From positions 1 to 15,007 of the forward strand of contig JAEYWW010000096.1 of NCBI GenBank assembly GCA_023428805.1: DNA of 15,007 nt. The letters run 5' to 3'. Shown here piece after piece: positions 1-10,654 of the stretch (positions are counted from its first letter, which is position 1; the number at the start of each line of letters is the position of its first letter). Both the position numbers and the translations under genes were made by a program. The notes below the pieces were generated by a model that saw nothing but the letters and a program-made list of their open reading frames with translations, searched no databases and was not told the DNA's origin. The stretch is from Armatimonadota bacterium (GTDB taxonomy: Bacteria > Armatimonadota > Fimbriimonadia > Fimbriimonadales > Fimbriimonadaceae).

Positions 1-813
1 CAGCAGGACATCTCCAAACTCGTTTCGCTGGATGCCGCGACGATGGAGGATGAGGACGGCGACACCGAACTCGAAAGACTTTCTGCCGGGATACTGGAAC
101 CCGAACAGCTTGACGTCGAGGAGCGGATGGTGCTCGCGGAAGCGATCAAGAAGCTCCGCGATCTGGAGCAGGAAGTCCTGGTGCTTTTTCACTTCGAGAG
201 CCTCAGCCAGACCGAAATCGCCCATCGTCTCAGCATCTCCTGCAACTATGTCTCGCACATTCTGCGACAGTCGCTGAGCAAGCTTCGCCGAATTTTGGCC
301 GAGGAGGAGAGGCAGGACCGCATCCTTCGAGCCGAGTTTGGACAGATTGAAAGCGTGGTGGACCCGGGAACCGGAGTCTATGATTCAACCTATTTCCACA
401 ATCGGCTGAACGAAGAGGTTCACCGGCATTCGGGCAATGCGCCGGTTTCTGTCGTGATGGTCTCCTTCCAGGGCCTCTCGTCACTGCGCGCGTTCTTCGG
501 TTCAGAAGGGGTTGAAGAGTTCATGCACGATGCGGCGGCTCTGATCAAAGGCTCCGTCCGTGCGCTGGATATTGTCTGCCGGAGCGGTGATGCCGAATTC
601 GGAATCATCCTGCCGCAGACGGGAGAAAACGCCTTCGTTGTCCGCGATCGCTTCCGCTCAAAGCTCAATTCCTGGGTTTCGACCCGGGTCGCCGGTGCCG
701 CACAGATCAGATATGCGGTCGGCAGCGCCACCGCTCCGGGCGATGCCCGCACGGCCAAGGAACTCGTCGCCGCCGCCACCGCCAGCGCGTGGTCGGGCGA
801 ACAGGCTGCCTGA
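1..813 (+). CDS. Alternative sigma factor C-terminus fused to a degenerate GGDEF domain (5' partial)
   Basis: The frame is open at the left edge, so the N-terminal sigma regions 2 and 3 probably lie outside the window; 270 codons are visible. Visible residues 35-101 look like sigma-70 region 4 of the SigB/F/G/FliA group, with a helix-turn-helix at 68-93 (LSQTEIAHRLSIS, then NYVSHILRQSLSKLR), which would contact the -35 element. After a charged linker, residues 119-262 resemble a GGDEF domain: it opens with DPGTGVYDSTYF (compare the usual DxLTGLxNRRxF) and has the strand-loop RALDIVCRSGDAEFGIILP. The signature GGDEF is replaced by GDAEF (196-200), so the metal-binding/catalytic acidic residue is Ala198 and cyclase activity is unlikely. 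The RxxD motif (R187-D190) sits exactly five residues upstream, as in the c-di-GMP inhibitory site. I infer a sigma factor with a c-di-GMP-sensing or structural domain. The fold calls are fairly safe; the ligand is not shown. Confidence 0.85.
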   Translation, partial: QQDISKLVSLDAATMEDEDGDTELERLSAGILEPEQLDVEERMVLAEAIKKLRDLEQEVLVLFHFESLSQTEIAHRLSISCNYVSHILRQSLSKLRRILAEEERQDRILRAEFGQIESVVDPGTGVYDSTYFHNRLNEEVHRHSGNAPVSVVMVSFQGLSSLRAFFGSEGVEEFMHDAAALIKGSVRALDIVCRSGDAEFGIILPQTGENAFVVRDRFRSKLNSWVSTRVAGAAQIRYAVGSATAPGDARTAKELVAAATASAWSGEQAA

Positions 814-817
814 CCAG

Positions 818-847
818 AAAAAATCCCCCGCTCATCAAGAACGGGGA
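818..847 (-). terminator. Rho-independent terminator of the minus-strand lipoprotein gene
   Basis: Read on the minus strand, the sequence has a CCCCG/CGGGG stem (842-846 with 826-830), an 11-nt loop, and then a run of six T (818-823). It lies 24 bases past the stop of the lipoprotein gene ending at 871. On the plus strand the stem is followed only by a mixed A/T stretch, so termination of the sigma-GGDEF gene here is less clear. Confidence 0.65.
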
Positions 848-870
848 ATGAGATTTATTCCGAACTCAGG

Positions 871-2097
871 TCAGTGCCGGATGACTCCGTTCATTGTGAA
901 GTTTCCTTCGCCGCCCAATCCGCTCACTGATCCGAAGACAACGTCGGTGACTTCCACCTCGAGCGTCTCGGGGGTGATCGAGACAATCCTCAGCTTTCCG
1001 GTTTGCGCGAACCAGGCTTTCGGCATGAAATCGTTCGGTTCATATTGATTCAAAGTGATGCTCGCGTTCGAGTTCACATCGACTTCCTCCCCCACTTCGT
1101 AGAGGCCTTCCTTGAGCTTGAGAGTGAACAGCCTCGTCACGCCCGCTGCTGTCGAGGTGATGTCAAGACTGATGTATCCACTGTCCACTTCAACTTCCGA
1201 GTCATCGCCTTCGGACCAGGGTGTATTCGAGAAGTTGCCGGTGACATTGGTGAACGCGAGAGTCGAGGTCTTGCCTCCACCTAGATCTATTTTGTTGAAG
1301 GTGCCGATGTACGGGCCGGAGGGCATCGTGAACGTCATCGACATATTTGATCCCCCCGAAATGATTTTCCCCGTGATGTTGAAAGTGGAATTCGGCCCGG
1401 TTGAACCCTGGCCCGTGAAGTTTCCGCTTGCATTGACCGTGCCCGAAAAGTTGTACTGACCAGCACCGAGGGGAAAATCTCCCGCCACGAACTGGTTGGC
1501 GTTGAGTTTGCCCGTCAGTGCGCCTGTCTCGGACACGGCGAATTCAAACTTGCTGGGATATTCTTCTTTGAAGGGGACCTCGCCGCGATAGGTCGCCTTG
1601 AATGCTCCGCCATCTCCCGTGGGCTCCTTCTCAAGTCCGCCTTGATAGAATTCAGTTTCGCTGAGCCTCACTGCGACCGACATGCCCGCGCCGCTTGTTG
1701 TGAGCTTGCCCGTCACACTGTAGGCCACAGCCGAGTTCGGTTCGGTGGCGTTGAAGTTGCCTTGTGAATCAACGGTTCCCACCAGGTTGTGCATCCCCGC
1801 AGAGATCGGAAAGTCGACTTCCACTCTGCCCGACATGATGGTAAGGACATTGAGCGTTCCCGTCATCTGTCCCGCTGAGTTGACCGCAAGGCTGACGTCT
1901 CCATTGCGTCCCGGTGTGAAGGGAACATTGCCGACGTAGTTCCCGGCGAACTGATTTCCGCCGCCGCCTCCGCCGCCCGGGGAATCATCCGAACTGCCGC
2001 CGCATCCGATGACGCCCATCAGCAGGGCCGAGCTGGCGACCGAAAGAATCGAACGGAAAACCGCTCGCGAGGATTGAGATTTCAGCTTTCCAAGCAT
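871..2097 (-). CDS. Exported lipoprotein with two tandem beta-rich repeats
   Basis: The 408-residue product starts with a charged n-region and a hydrophobic segment ending in a lipobox (VIGC, Cys32), so it should be a lipid-anchored envelope protein. A Ser/Asp stretch and seven glycines (41-47) form a flexible tether. Residues 50-152 and 166-266 are two copies of one domain: both open with an aromatic-rich motif and VPF (NYVGNVPF, TYRGEVPF), contain MTGTLN/LTGKLN, then D-F-P-hydrophobic-x-A-G, a GTV-S-GNF turn, and end with TGK-(6)-M-S. Their pattern suggests beta-sandwich or barrel strands. Residues 278-408 form a third, different beta-rich region rich in acidic residues. I do not recognise the family and assign no function. 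The ATG start is preceded by TACCTT six bases upstream and no good Shine-Dalgarno sequence. Confidence 0.85.
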   Translation of the reverse strand: MLGKLKSQSSRAVFRSILSVASSALLMGVIGCGGSSDDSPGGGGGGGNQFAGNYVGNVPFTPGRNGDVSLAVNSAGQMTGTLNVLTIMSGRVEVDFPISAGMHNLVGTVDSQGNFNATEPNSAVAYSVTGKLTTSGAGMSVAVRLSETEFYQGGLEKEPTGDGGAFKATYRGEVPFKEEYPSKFEFAVSETGALTGKLNANQFVAGDFPLGAGQYNFSGTVNASGNFTGQGSTGPNSTFNITGKIISGGSNMSMTFTMPSGPYIGTFNKIDLGGGKTSTLAFTNVTGNFSNTPWSEGDDSEVEVDSGYISLDITSTAAGVTRLFTLKLKEGLYEVGEEVDVNSNASITLNQYEPNDFMPKAWFAQTGKLRIVSITPETLEVEVTDVVFGSVSGLGGEGNFTMNGVIRH

Positions 2098-2129
2098 GAT
2101 GTGAAGGTATTTCCAATCCCTTCACATCA
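2097..2129 (-). promoter_or_regulatory. Perfect 11-bp inverted repeat overlapping a putative -10 and the start codon
   Basis: TGATGTGAAGG (2097-2107) and CCTTCACATCA (2119-2129) are perfect reverse complements separated by 11 bases. On the minus strand the right half contains TACCTT (2104-2109), a TANNNT -10-like hexamer ending six bases before the ATG at 2097. A weak TTGATG -35-like hexamer (2125-2130) lies in the other half. The symmetry, the 22-bp spacing between half-site centres and the overlap with promoter elements fit a repressor operator. A 5'-UTR hairpin is the alternative if transcription begins further upstream. More GTGAA words occur at 2141 and 2151. Confidence 0.5.
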
Positions 2130-2160
2130 ATAAAGGAATCGTGAAAAAACGTGAAGAGGT

Positions 2161-2748
2161 TCAGGTATGCGCGGCGGCGAGAGTGCGGCCGGTGTCTTGG
2201 AAGTAGCTTCCCCCATAAAATCGCCAGGGTTTGCGATTGAGCATCTTGAGGGCGTTCTGAGCGGTGAGCTTCTGCCGATTCTGGGCAGAGATCGGACATT
2301 CAAACCATCTTCCTGATCGGCTGATCGCCTCATCCTCGTAGAACCATCGAAGCCACATCTGCCCGCACTTCGGACATTCCAGGACAGACACTTCCGCAAA
2401 TTGGTCATCCATCCCCAGTGCTTCGATCTGGCGGAGATCGCTTTGGCGGTGGTTGATGCAGGCGCAGGGGGCATCGGATCGGGCCGAGTCGAACCTGTCC
2501 GCCAGCTTGAGAAATTCGTCCGCCCATCCACTGCTCAGGCTCAGCTCCTGCATCGGCCCGAATGGCAGGAAAACAACCTCGGCCTGGGCGGGAATCTCGC
2601 CGTTGAGAAGCTTGGAGAGCAGAAAATCTATCTCCTGGACTGCGTGAGCGGCATCCTGCCAAGATGACCACGAGTAGTCGTTGCCCGATCTGGAAACAAG
2701 CTTGCGGGCTTCCTGGAACACTTCAATCAGTTTGCCGAAATTGGGCAC
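2161..2748 (-). CDS. Small zinc-ribbon-like protein of unknown function
   Basis: The 195-residue protein has no signal peptide or membrane segment, so it is likely cytoplasmic. Residues 1-90 are mostly helical in composition and include a GPMQELSLSSGW segment. Cysteines at C95 and C97 (CACINH), the CPKCG pair C125/C128 and C151 suggest a zinc-binding C-terminal half, with a compact aromatic block WLRWFYEDE followed by SRSGRWFECPI. I do not recognise the family. The start is GTG; the nearest upstream in-frame signals offer no ATG, and TAGAAT lies six bases before the GTG. It is divergent from the exported protein at 2807 (58-bp gap) and upstream of the lipoprotein gene on the same strand (63-bp gap), but the latter seems to have its own promoter. 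Confidence 0.8.
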   Translation of the reverse strand: MPNFGKLIEVFQEARKLVSRSGNDYSWSSWQDAAHAVQEIDFLLSKLLNGEIPAQAEVVFLPFGPMQELSLSSGWADEFLKLADRFDSARSDAPCACINHRQSDLRQIEALGMDDQFAEVSVLECPKCGQMWLRWFYEDEAISRSGRWFECPISAQNRQKLTAQNALKMLNRKPWRFYGGSYFQDTGRTLAAAHT

Positions 2749-2754
2749 GCACAG

Positions 2755-2768
2755 ATTCTACATAGATT
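2755..2768. promoter_or_regulatory. Back-to-back -10 elements of a divergent promoter
   Basis: On the minus strand TAGAAT (2755-2760) ends six bases before the GTG start at 2748, which would place the transcription start on or next to the start codon. On the plus strand TAGATT (2763-2768) could serve the gene at 2807 and would give a leader of about 30 bases carrying its AAGG ribosome site. No convincing -35 element is visible for either, so this rests on the hexamers and on the position in a 58-bp divergent gap. Confidence 0.4.
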
Positions 2769-2806
2769 GAAACCGGATTCAGTCGGTCCGCGTCAAGGTC
2801 AATACC

Positions 2807-4582
2807 ATGCTGATCGCCGCGTTGCTCATCACTTCGCAGACGGTCAGTTTTTCCTGCCCGCCCAGCAACTTTGCCGACCTTCGGCCGCGATTGGAGTCGG
2901 CCTTGGCAACGTCAATCGAAATCGATCCAGCCCTCCGCAACGAAGTCGTGGTGATCGAAGTCTCCGACGTCTCGACCGAAGACTTGAAGACAAAGATTGC
3001 GGATGTTGTCTGCGGGAAGTGGGAAACGGTCAGGCCGGGCCGAATCCGGCTGGTAGTGGACCGGGAGGAAGAGGATCGGAGATTCCAGAAGTCTCTTGAA
3101 CGAGCCGCTAAAAATGTGGAGAAGAACGTGGCAGAATACGCGACTTCTCGCAAACGGTTTGCGACTCCTGCCCCCACGCCCGAGGAAGTGGGCAGCCAAA
3201 TCCTCCAGCTTGGCCAAGTGCGAAGCGGGCTCTATCAAGCCCTGCCAGCATATGGTCTTCAGGCCGACCTGCTGTCTCTGATGGATCCGAAGCAGATCGC
3301 CATTGACCTCTATTCTGGGGGCGGCTTCTACTCGACCAATGATCCGCTTGCCTCGCGAACGCCCGATGGTACGAAGAAGCTGGTCCGATCCCGATTGCAG
3401 GAGCTCTCCGACATCGGAGAATATCTTTTTGCTCGCGGCTTCCAGCCAAGTACGGGGTCTGGAAATGTGACATCTGGAATAGAGAAGTTTCGCTTTCCCA
3501 AAGTGGACGGAGTTGACGGGAGGCTGTATCTTGACTTCAGCGACCTGAAAATGGGTGAGGGAACATTCATCCTGATCGACGGGAGCGGGATCGGAGTTGA
3601 TGAGCTGAGTTTTGGCTTCTATGATGGAACGTGGATCGAGGCGAACATTGCGAACATCACACTGCCAGAGCCAGAGGTTGATGTCTTCAACAATCAGTCC
3701 GATCTCAAGAAAACGTTTGATTCAGGTCGTGTTGTTCTTCCCAATCTGAAGGGCGACCCTTTGTCTTGGTATTACCCTGACGGTTCATGGAGAAAGGTAG
3801 CCCGGGAGTCCGATCGCGATTTGGTGGTCTCATTGCCGGACAGCATCATTCACTCGATCCAATGGTCTTTGGAGAAAATGCTCCCCTGGCACGGGATCGA
3901 GATCGAAGATGGAAACGGCTGGATCATTGGAAGGCAGATGTGGTGCTCGCGTATCCGGAAGGAGCGCGCGGATCGCAGGGCGGTGGATCGGATTCTCAAC
4001 CGGCTCCGTCAGGGCCGAATCCCGGCATTGCAGGAGTGGACAGAGAATGAACTGAAGATCTTGGAGGGAGGAGTGCTGAACGATCCTCGGTACCTCTGCC
4101 CTCTCTTTGCCTACGCGGCAGTCGATTCCGCGACCGAAGCCTATAGCATCATCCCAAGATTTGCGGATTGGTCCTCCACGCTTCGGACTCTGGCTCTTCA
4201 GGGCGGCGGCATCGAGTTTTTGAGCTTGAGCAGAGCCGATCAGAGGTTGTTCTCGTCACTTGTGCTCTATTCTCACTCGCCCTACGACCAAGCCCGGCTG
4301 CCGTTCGGTTCAAGACTGGGAGATGGTGTCTCTTTGCACTTCTCATCCGAAGAGCCTGAACGGTGCCATTTGCATGCGGTCGAGACGACCGGGGATGACG
4401 GAGCGAAGCACTATTCTCTCGAGGAGGAGCCGCCTGACGCGCCCGCAAAGTCCCGCATCGTGGCCGATTGGACGAGACACTCTCTCAAATTAAGCATCCG
4501 CAAAGACGGGCGCACCATCCACGAAAACCTCATCCAATCCCACGAAGTTCAGTTCAATCCCCAGGGACTCAACAAAACTTAA
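2807..4582 (+). CDS. Exported protein with an STN-like N-terminal region, function unknown
   Basis: The 591-residue product begins with a short hydrophobic stretch (residues 1-12, MLIAALLITSQT), which looks like a signal peptide but has no basic n-region. Residues 29-84 (IEIDPALRNEVVVIEV, a short helix, then a strand ending RIRLVVD) resemble the STN/secretin N-terminal fold found in TonB-dependent receptors and secretins, although no secretin or receptor barrel follows. Residues 86-117 are highly charged and probably form a coiled coil. The rest is mixed alpha/beta with few glycines; the segment around residues 345-375 (HSIQWSLEKM then GIEIEDGNGWIIG) might be a second similar unit. I recognise no enzyme motif. 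The start is supported by AAGG eight bases upstream (2795-2798). The epimerase gene follows 36 bp downstream with no clear terminator between them. Confidence 0.8.
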   Translation: MLIAALLITSQTVSFSCPPSNFADLRPRLESALATSIEIDPALRNEVVVIEVSDVSTEDLKTKIADVVCGKWETVRPGRIRLVVDREEEDRRFQKSLERAAKNVEKNVAEYATSRKRFATPAPTPEEVGSQILQLGQVRSGLYQALPAYGLQADLLSLMDPKQIAIDLYSGGGFYSTNDPLASRTPDGTKKLVRSRLQELSDIGEYLFARGFQPSTGSGNVTSGIEKFRFPKVDGVDGRLYLDFSDLKMGEGTFILIDGSGIGVDELSFGFYDGTWIEANIANITLPEPEVDVFNNQSDLKKTFDSGRVVLPNLKGDPLSWYYPDGSWRKVARESDRDLVVSLPDSIIHSIQWSLEKMLPWHGIEIEDGNGWIIGRQMWCSRIRKERADRRAVDRILNRLRQGRIPALQEWTENELKILEGGVLNDPRYLCPLFAYAAVDSATEAYSIIPRFADWSSTLRTLALQGGGIEFLSLSRADQRLFSSLVLYSHSPYDQARLPFGSRLGDGVSLHFSSEEPERCHLHAVETTGDDGAKHYSLEEEPPDAPAKSRIVADWTRHSLKLSIRKDGRTIHENLIQSHEVQFNPQGLNKT

Positions 4583-4618
4583 AAAGACCTTTTCGTTGAT
4601 TCCTGTCAATGGGGTGTA

Positions 4619-5485
4619 ATGGACTTTGTGGTTTTGAAGTCGATCAATTACTGGTCCTACCCCGGCGGGCTCGAAGGGACGCTGGGGCTGGGCGAGTTCT
4701 TCGCGAAGGCGAAGAAGCATGGATTTGAGGCCGTCGAGGTCTGCATCGGGCACGAGGGAGTGCTGAACGTCAACACGACCGAGGCAGAGTGCCAGGCGAT
4801 CCTCGCCGAGGCTGAAAACGCGGGCGTCAAGGTTGCGAGCGTGGCGAGCGGCACCTATTGGGCGCGGGCCATCGGCGACGTGGACGCCGCCACTCGGGCC
4901 GCGGCGGTCGAAGACCTCCAAAAGATGCTCCGCATCACAAGCTGGCTGGGATGCAGAACGCTTCTCACGATCCCGGCGGCGGTGGATGTGTTCTTCCTGC
5001 CCGACCGCCCGGTGCAGTCTTACGACGAGCTTTATAAGAACGCTTCCGACGGCATCCGCGCGTGTCTTCCTGCCGCGGAAGAAGCCGGAGTGGTGATGGG
5101 CATCGAGAACGTTTGGAACAAATTCCTGCTCAGCCCGATTGAGATGCGCGACTTCATCGACTCGTTCGATTCCAAGTTCATCGGCGCGTACTTCGACGTC
5201 GCCAACATCCAGCCCTACGGCTATGCCGAGCAGTGGCTCCGCATCCTCGGGCATCGCATCGCGGGCATCCATTTCAAGGACTTCCGCCGCGCGGTCGGCA
5301 CGGTGGAGGGTTTTGTTGACTTGCTGGAGGGGGACGTGAATTGGCCGGAGGTGATGGCCGCGATCTCGGAGATTGGCTACCAGGGTCCGGTCGTGGCCGA
5401 ACTCATCCCGCTCTACAAGCACTATCCCGAGGTCCGGTGCATCAACACCTCGACCGCGATGGATCATATTCTCGGCCGCGCCTGA
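4619..5485 (+). CDS. Sugar phosphate isomerase/epimerase, xylose isomerase-like TIM barrel
   Basis: The 288-residue protein has the usual length and pattern of the AP-endonuclease-2/xylose-isomerase-like TIM barrel family (which includes D-psicose/tagatose 3-epimerases, L-xylulose-5-phosphate 3-epimerases and IolE/IolI-type enzymes). The four expected metal ligands are visible at the strand ends: Glu163 in GIENVWNKF, Asp193 in AYFDVANIQPYG, His218 in GIHFKDF and Glu261 in VVAELIP. These bind the divalent metal used for proton transfer between C2/C3 of a ketose or aldose. The exact sugar cannot be read from the sequence. There is no signal peptide, so it is cytoplasmic. The ATG has a GGGGTG two bases upstream, which can pair with the 3' part of the anti-Shine-Dalgarno. 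The beta-galactosidase gene 69 bp downstream suggests a shared role in sugar catabolism. Confidence 0.85.
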   Translation: MDFVVLKSINYWSYPGGLEGTLGLGEFFAKAKKHGFEAVEVCIGHEGVLNVNTTEAECQAILAEAENAGVKVASVASGTYWARAIGDVDAATRAAAVEDLQKMLRITSWLGCRTLLTIPAAVDVFFLPDRPVQSYDELYKNASDGIRACLPAAEEAGVVMGIENVWNKFLLSPIEMRDFIDSFDSKFIGAYFDVANIQPYGYAEQWLRILGHRIAGIHFKDFRRAVGTVEGFVDLLEGDVNWPEVMAAISEIGYQGPVVAELIPLYKHYPEVRCINTSTAMDHILGRA

Positions 5486-5498
5486 GGACTCACTTTGC

Positions 5499-9334
<3,836 letters not shown>

Positions 9335-9347
9335 GGGTGGAGCCGAT

Positions 9348-9382
9348 CCCCTGATTCAGCCGGCACTCGGCAGGGTCAGGGG
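9348..9382. terminator. Nested hairpin between convergent genes, possible factor-dependent terminator
   Basis: CCCCTGA (9348-9354) pairs with TCAGGGG (9376-9382), and inside the loop GCCG (9359-9362) pairs with CGGC (9368-9371). It starts 14 bases after the beta-galactosidase stop and overlaps the last codons of the convergent cyclase gene. No T-run follows on either strand, so a standard intrinsic terminator is not shown. Confidence 0.35.
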
Positions 9383-10582
9383 ACGAGTCTTCGGACTCCA
9401 GATCGCGGCGAGAAGGCCTTCACACTCGAACCGTTCTTCGCTCACAAAGGTTTCGTAGCCTTCGATTTCGTCCAAAACGACTTGGCTGACGGCCATCGTG
9501 CCGGGTTCGGAGTATTTCTGCAGATGGGCGCAGACGTCGATGACGTGGGCGAAGTTGACGCTGCTCGCATCCTGACCCGCTGCCCCAACTCGTCCCGCGT
9601 GGAGGCCAGCGCGAAGCTGGATGGGGGACTTGGTCTTGTTGCGGAAGGCGTTGAATTCAAACAGTCCCGCCATGATCGCGCGGCCTGCGGTGAAGGCGTG
9701 GGCGGATTCTTCGAAGACACAGATCACGCCATCGCCTGCGGTGGAATGAATGCGTCCCCCGTGCTTGGCGGCGACCATCTCAATGTAGCGGTGGTACTCA
9801 GAGAAGGTGTATTCGATTGCGATTGTGTCGTTGTCCGCCTTCATGCGTGTGGAACCGACGATGTCCAGGCTGAGGAATGCGGCGTGCTTCTCATCCGAGC
9901 GCAGACGATCCTGAATCTCCACGAGCTGCTGGACCAGCGCCTGCCGCTCGCTTTGGGCATCACGCAGTCCGAGAGCCGACTGGACGGCGCGGACGATGGA
10001 GTGCCCGATGATGCCCGCGACGATTCCACCCGCCACCCAGGCGATGAGCACGGGCCAGGCCATCTCGTGCGGCATCCAGGGCATGAAGATGGTCGTGACG
10101 GTCGCGAAAAGCTGGTACGCGAAGTAGTAAACCAGCCCGCTCAGCCCGCCCAGCATCCCGCTTGTCTTTCGGTCCCGCGCCAGGCTGGCCGCGACGATGG
10201 ATCCGACCATCGCCATGATCGCAACTGATCGCAAAAGCTGGTCGCCCACTCGGATCGTTCCGGCAAAGTAGCCCATGAACGCTCCCGCGACGCTGAAAAG
10301 AGTGGTTTCCGCCGTTCGCCGAACTCGAGAATCCATCGACAGAAGCGAATCTCGCATCCGTTCAACAATGTTCTTGCGGGGAGCGGCTTGACTGAGTTCC
10401 GAGTTGAGGACGACGGCGCGGACGAGGTCAAGAGGAGCGCCGGTGGCTTCAGAAACAGCCTCGACTGCGGCATCATCCAGCGCGCCCGCCTGTCGCAGTC
10501 GGGCGGCGAGAATCGTCATCTCGGCGACTCGATCCGACGAGATGATTTGATCCGAAGAGCGGGTGTCCTGCTCCAGAGCCAC
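9356..10582 (-). CDS. Membrane protein with a variant class III nucleotide cyclase domain
   Basis: The 408-residue protein has a soluble N-terminal part (1-90), four predicted membrane segments (about 93-110, 117-135, 142-167, 176-197), a short helical linker (205-229) and a C-terminal class III adenylate/guanylate cyclase homology domain (234-373). The two metal-binding aspartates are present: Asp240 in FLSLDIVGST and Asp284 in TAGDGVICVF. Other catalytic positions differ from the consensus. The usual VNxAxRL is IDVCAHL, so transition-state Asn and Arg become Asp349 and His353, and the purine-site Lys before TxGD is Ser280. It may be a divergent cyclase, a cyclase with another substrate, or a catalytically weak sensor. 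The start is GTG with little ribosome-site support; an in-frame ATG at residue 22 is an alternative. A strong terminator lies upstream, so it is probably transcribed on its own. Confidence 0.87.
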   Translation of the reverse strand: MALEQDTRSSDQIISSDRVAEMTILAARLRQAGALDDAAVEAVSEATGAPLDLVRAVVLNSELSQAAPRKNIVERMRDSLLSMDSRVRRTAETTLFSVAGAFMGYFAGTIRVGDQLLRSVAIMAMVGSIVAASLARDRKTSGMLGGLSGLVYYFAYQLFATVTTIFMPWMPHEMAWPVLIAWVAGGIVAGIIGHSIVRAVQSALGLRDAQSERQALVQQLVEIQDRLRSDEKHAAFLSLDIVGSTRMKADNDTIAIEYTFSEYHRYIEMVAAKHGGRIHSTAGDGVICVFEESAHAFTAGRAIMAGLFEFNAFRNKTKSPIQLRAGLHAGRVGAAGQDASSVNFAHVIDVCAHLQKYSEPGTMAVSQVVLDEIEGYETFVSEERFECEGLLAAIWSPKTRPLTLPSAG

Positions 10583-10590
10583 TTGACAAG

Positions 10591-10596
10591 AGTTTA
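10591..10596 (-). promoter_or_regulatory. Putative -10 element of the cyclase gene
   Basis: On the minus strand TAAACT ends eight bases before the GTG start, just downstream of the terminator of the preceding operon. It would give a leader of zero to two bases. No -35 element is recognisable. Confidence 0.35.
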
Positions 10597-10602
10597 CAGC
10601 CC

Positions 10603-10641
10603 AAAAGCAGACCGGATTCGATCTTTGATCGAATCCCGGTC
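10603..10641 (-). terminator. Strong intrinsic terminator after the mutS2-cdd-lipoprotein operon
   Basis: GACCGGATTCGATC (10610-10623) pairs with 10627-10641 across a TTT loop. All 14 left-arm bases are matched, with one extra C bulged in the right arm (10635-10637 has three C against two G). On the minus strand the stem is followed by TGC and then four T (10603-10606). It lies 14 bases past the lipoprotein stop and separates that operon from the cyclase gene. Confidence 0.8.
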
Positions 10642-10654
10642 GTTCAGCCTGGAA

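Noticed and set aside
43..813. ATG at 43 as the start of the sigma-GGDEF gene
   Set aside because: The frame is open to the window edge and the upstream codons (DISKLVSLDA) fit the sigma region 3-4 linker, so the true start is outside the window.
4583..4618. AAAAAGACCTTTT between the exported protein and the epimerase as a terminator
   Set aside because: The complementary arms leave a loop of only two or three bases and an all-A/T stem, so no stable hairpin forms.
4490..5467. Long minus-strand reading frame of 325 codons opposite the epimerase gene
   Set aside because: It lies antisense to a gene with clear catalytic residues, its protein is full of Arg/His/Asp runs typical of a reverse-frame shadow, and it shows no recognisable motif.
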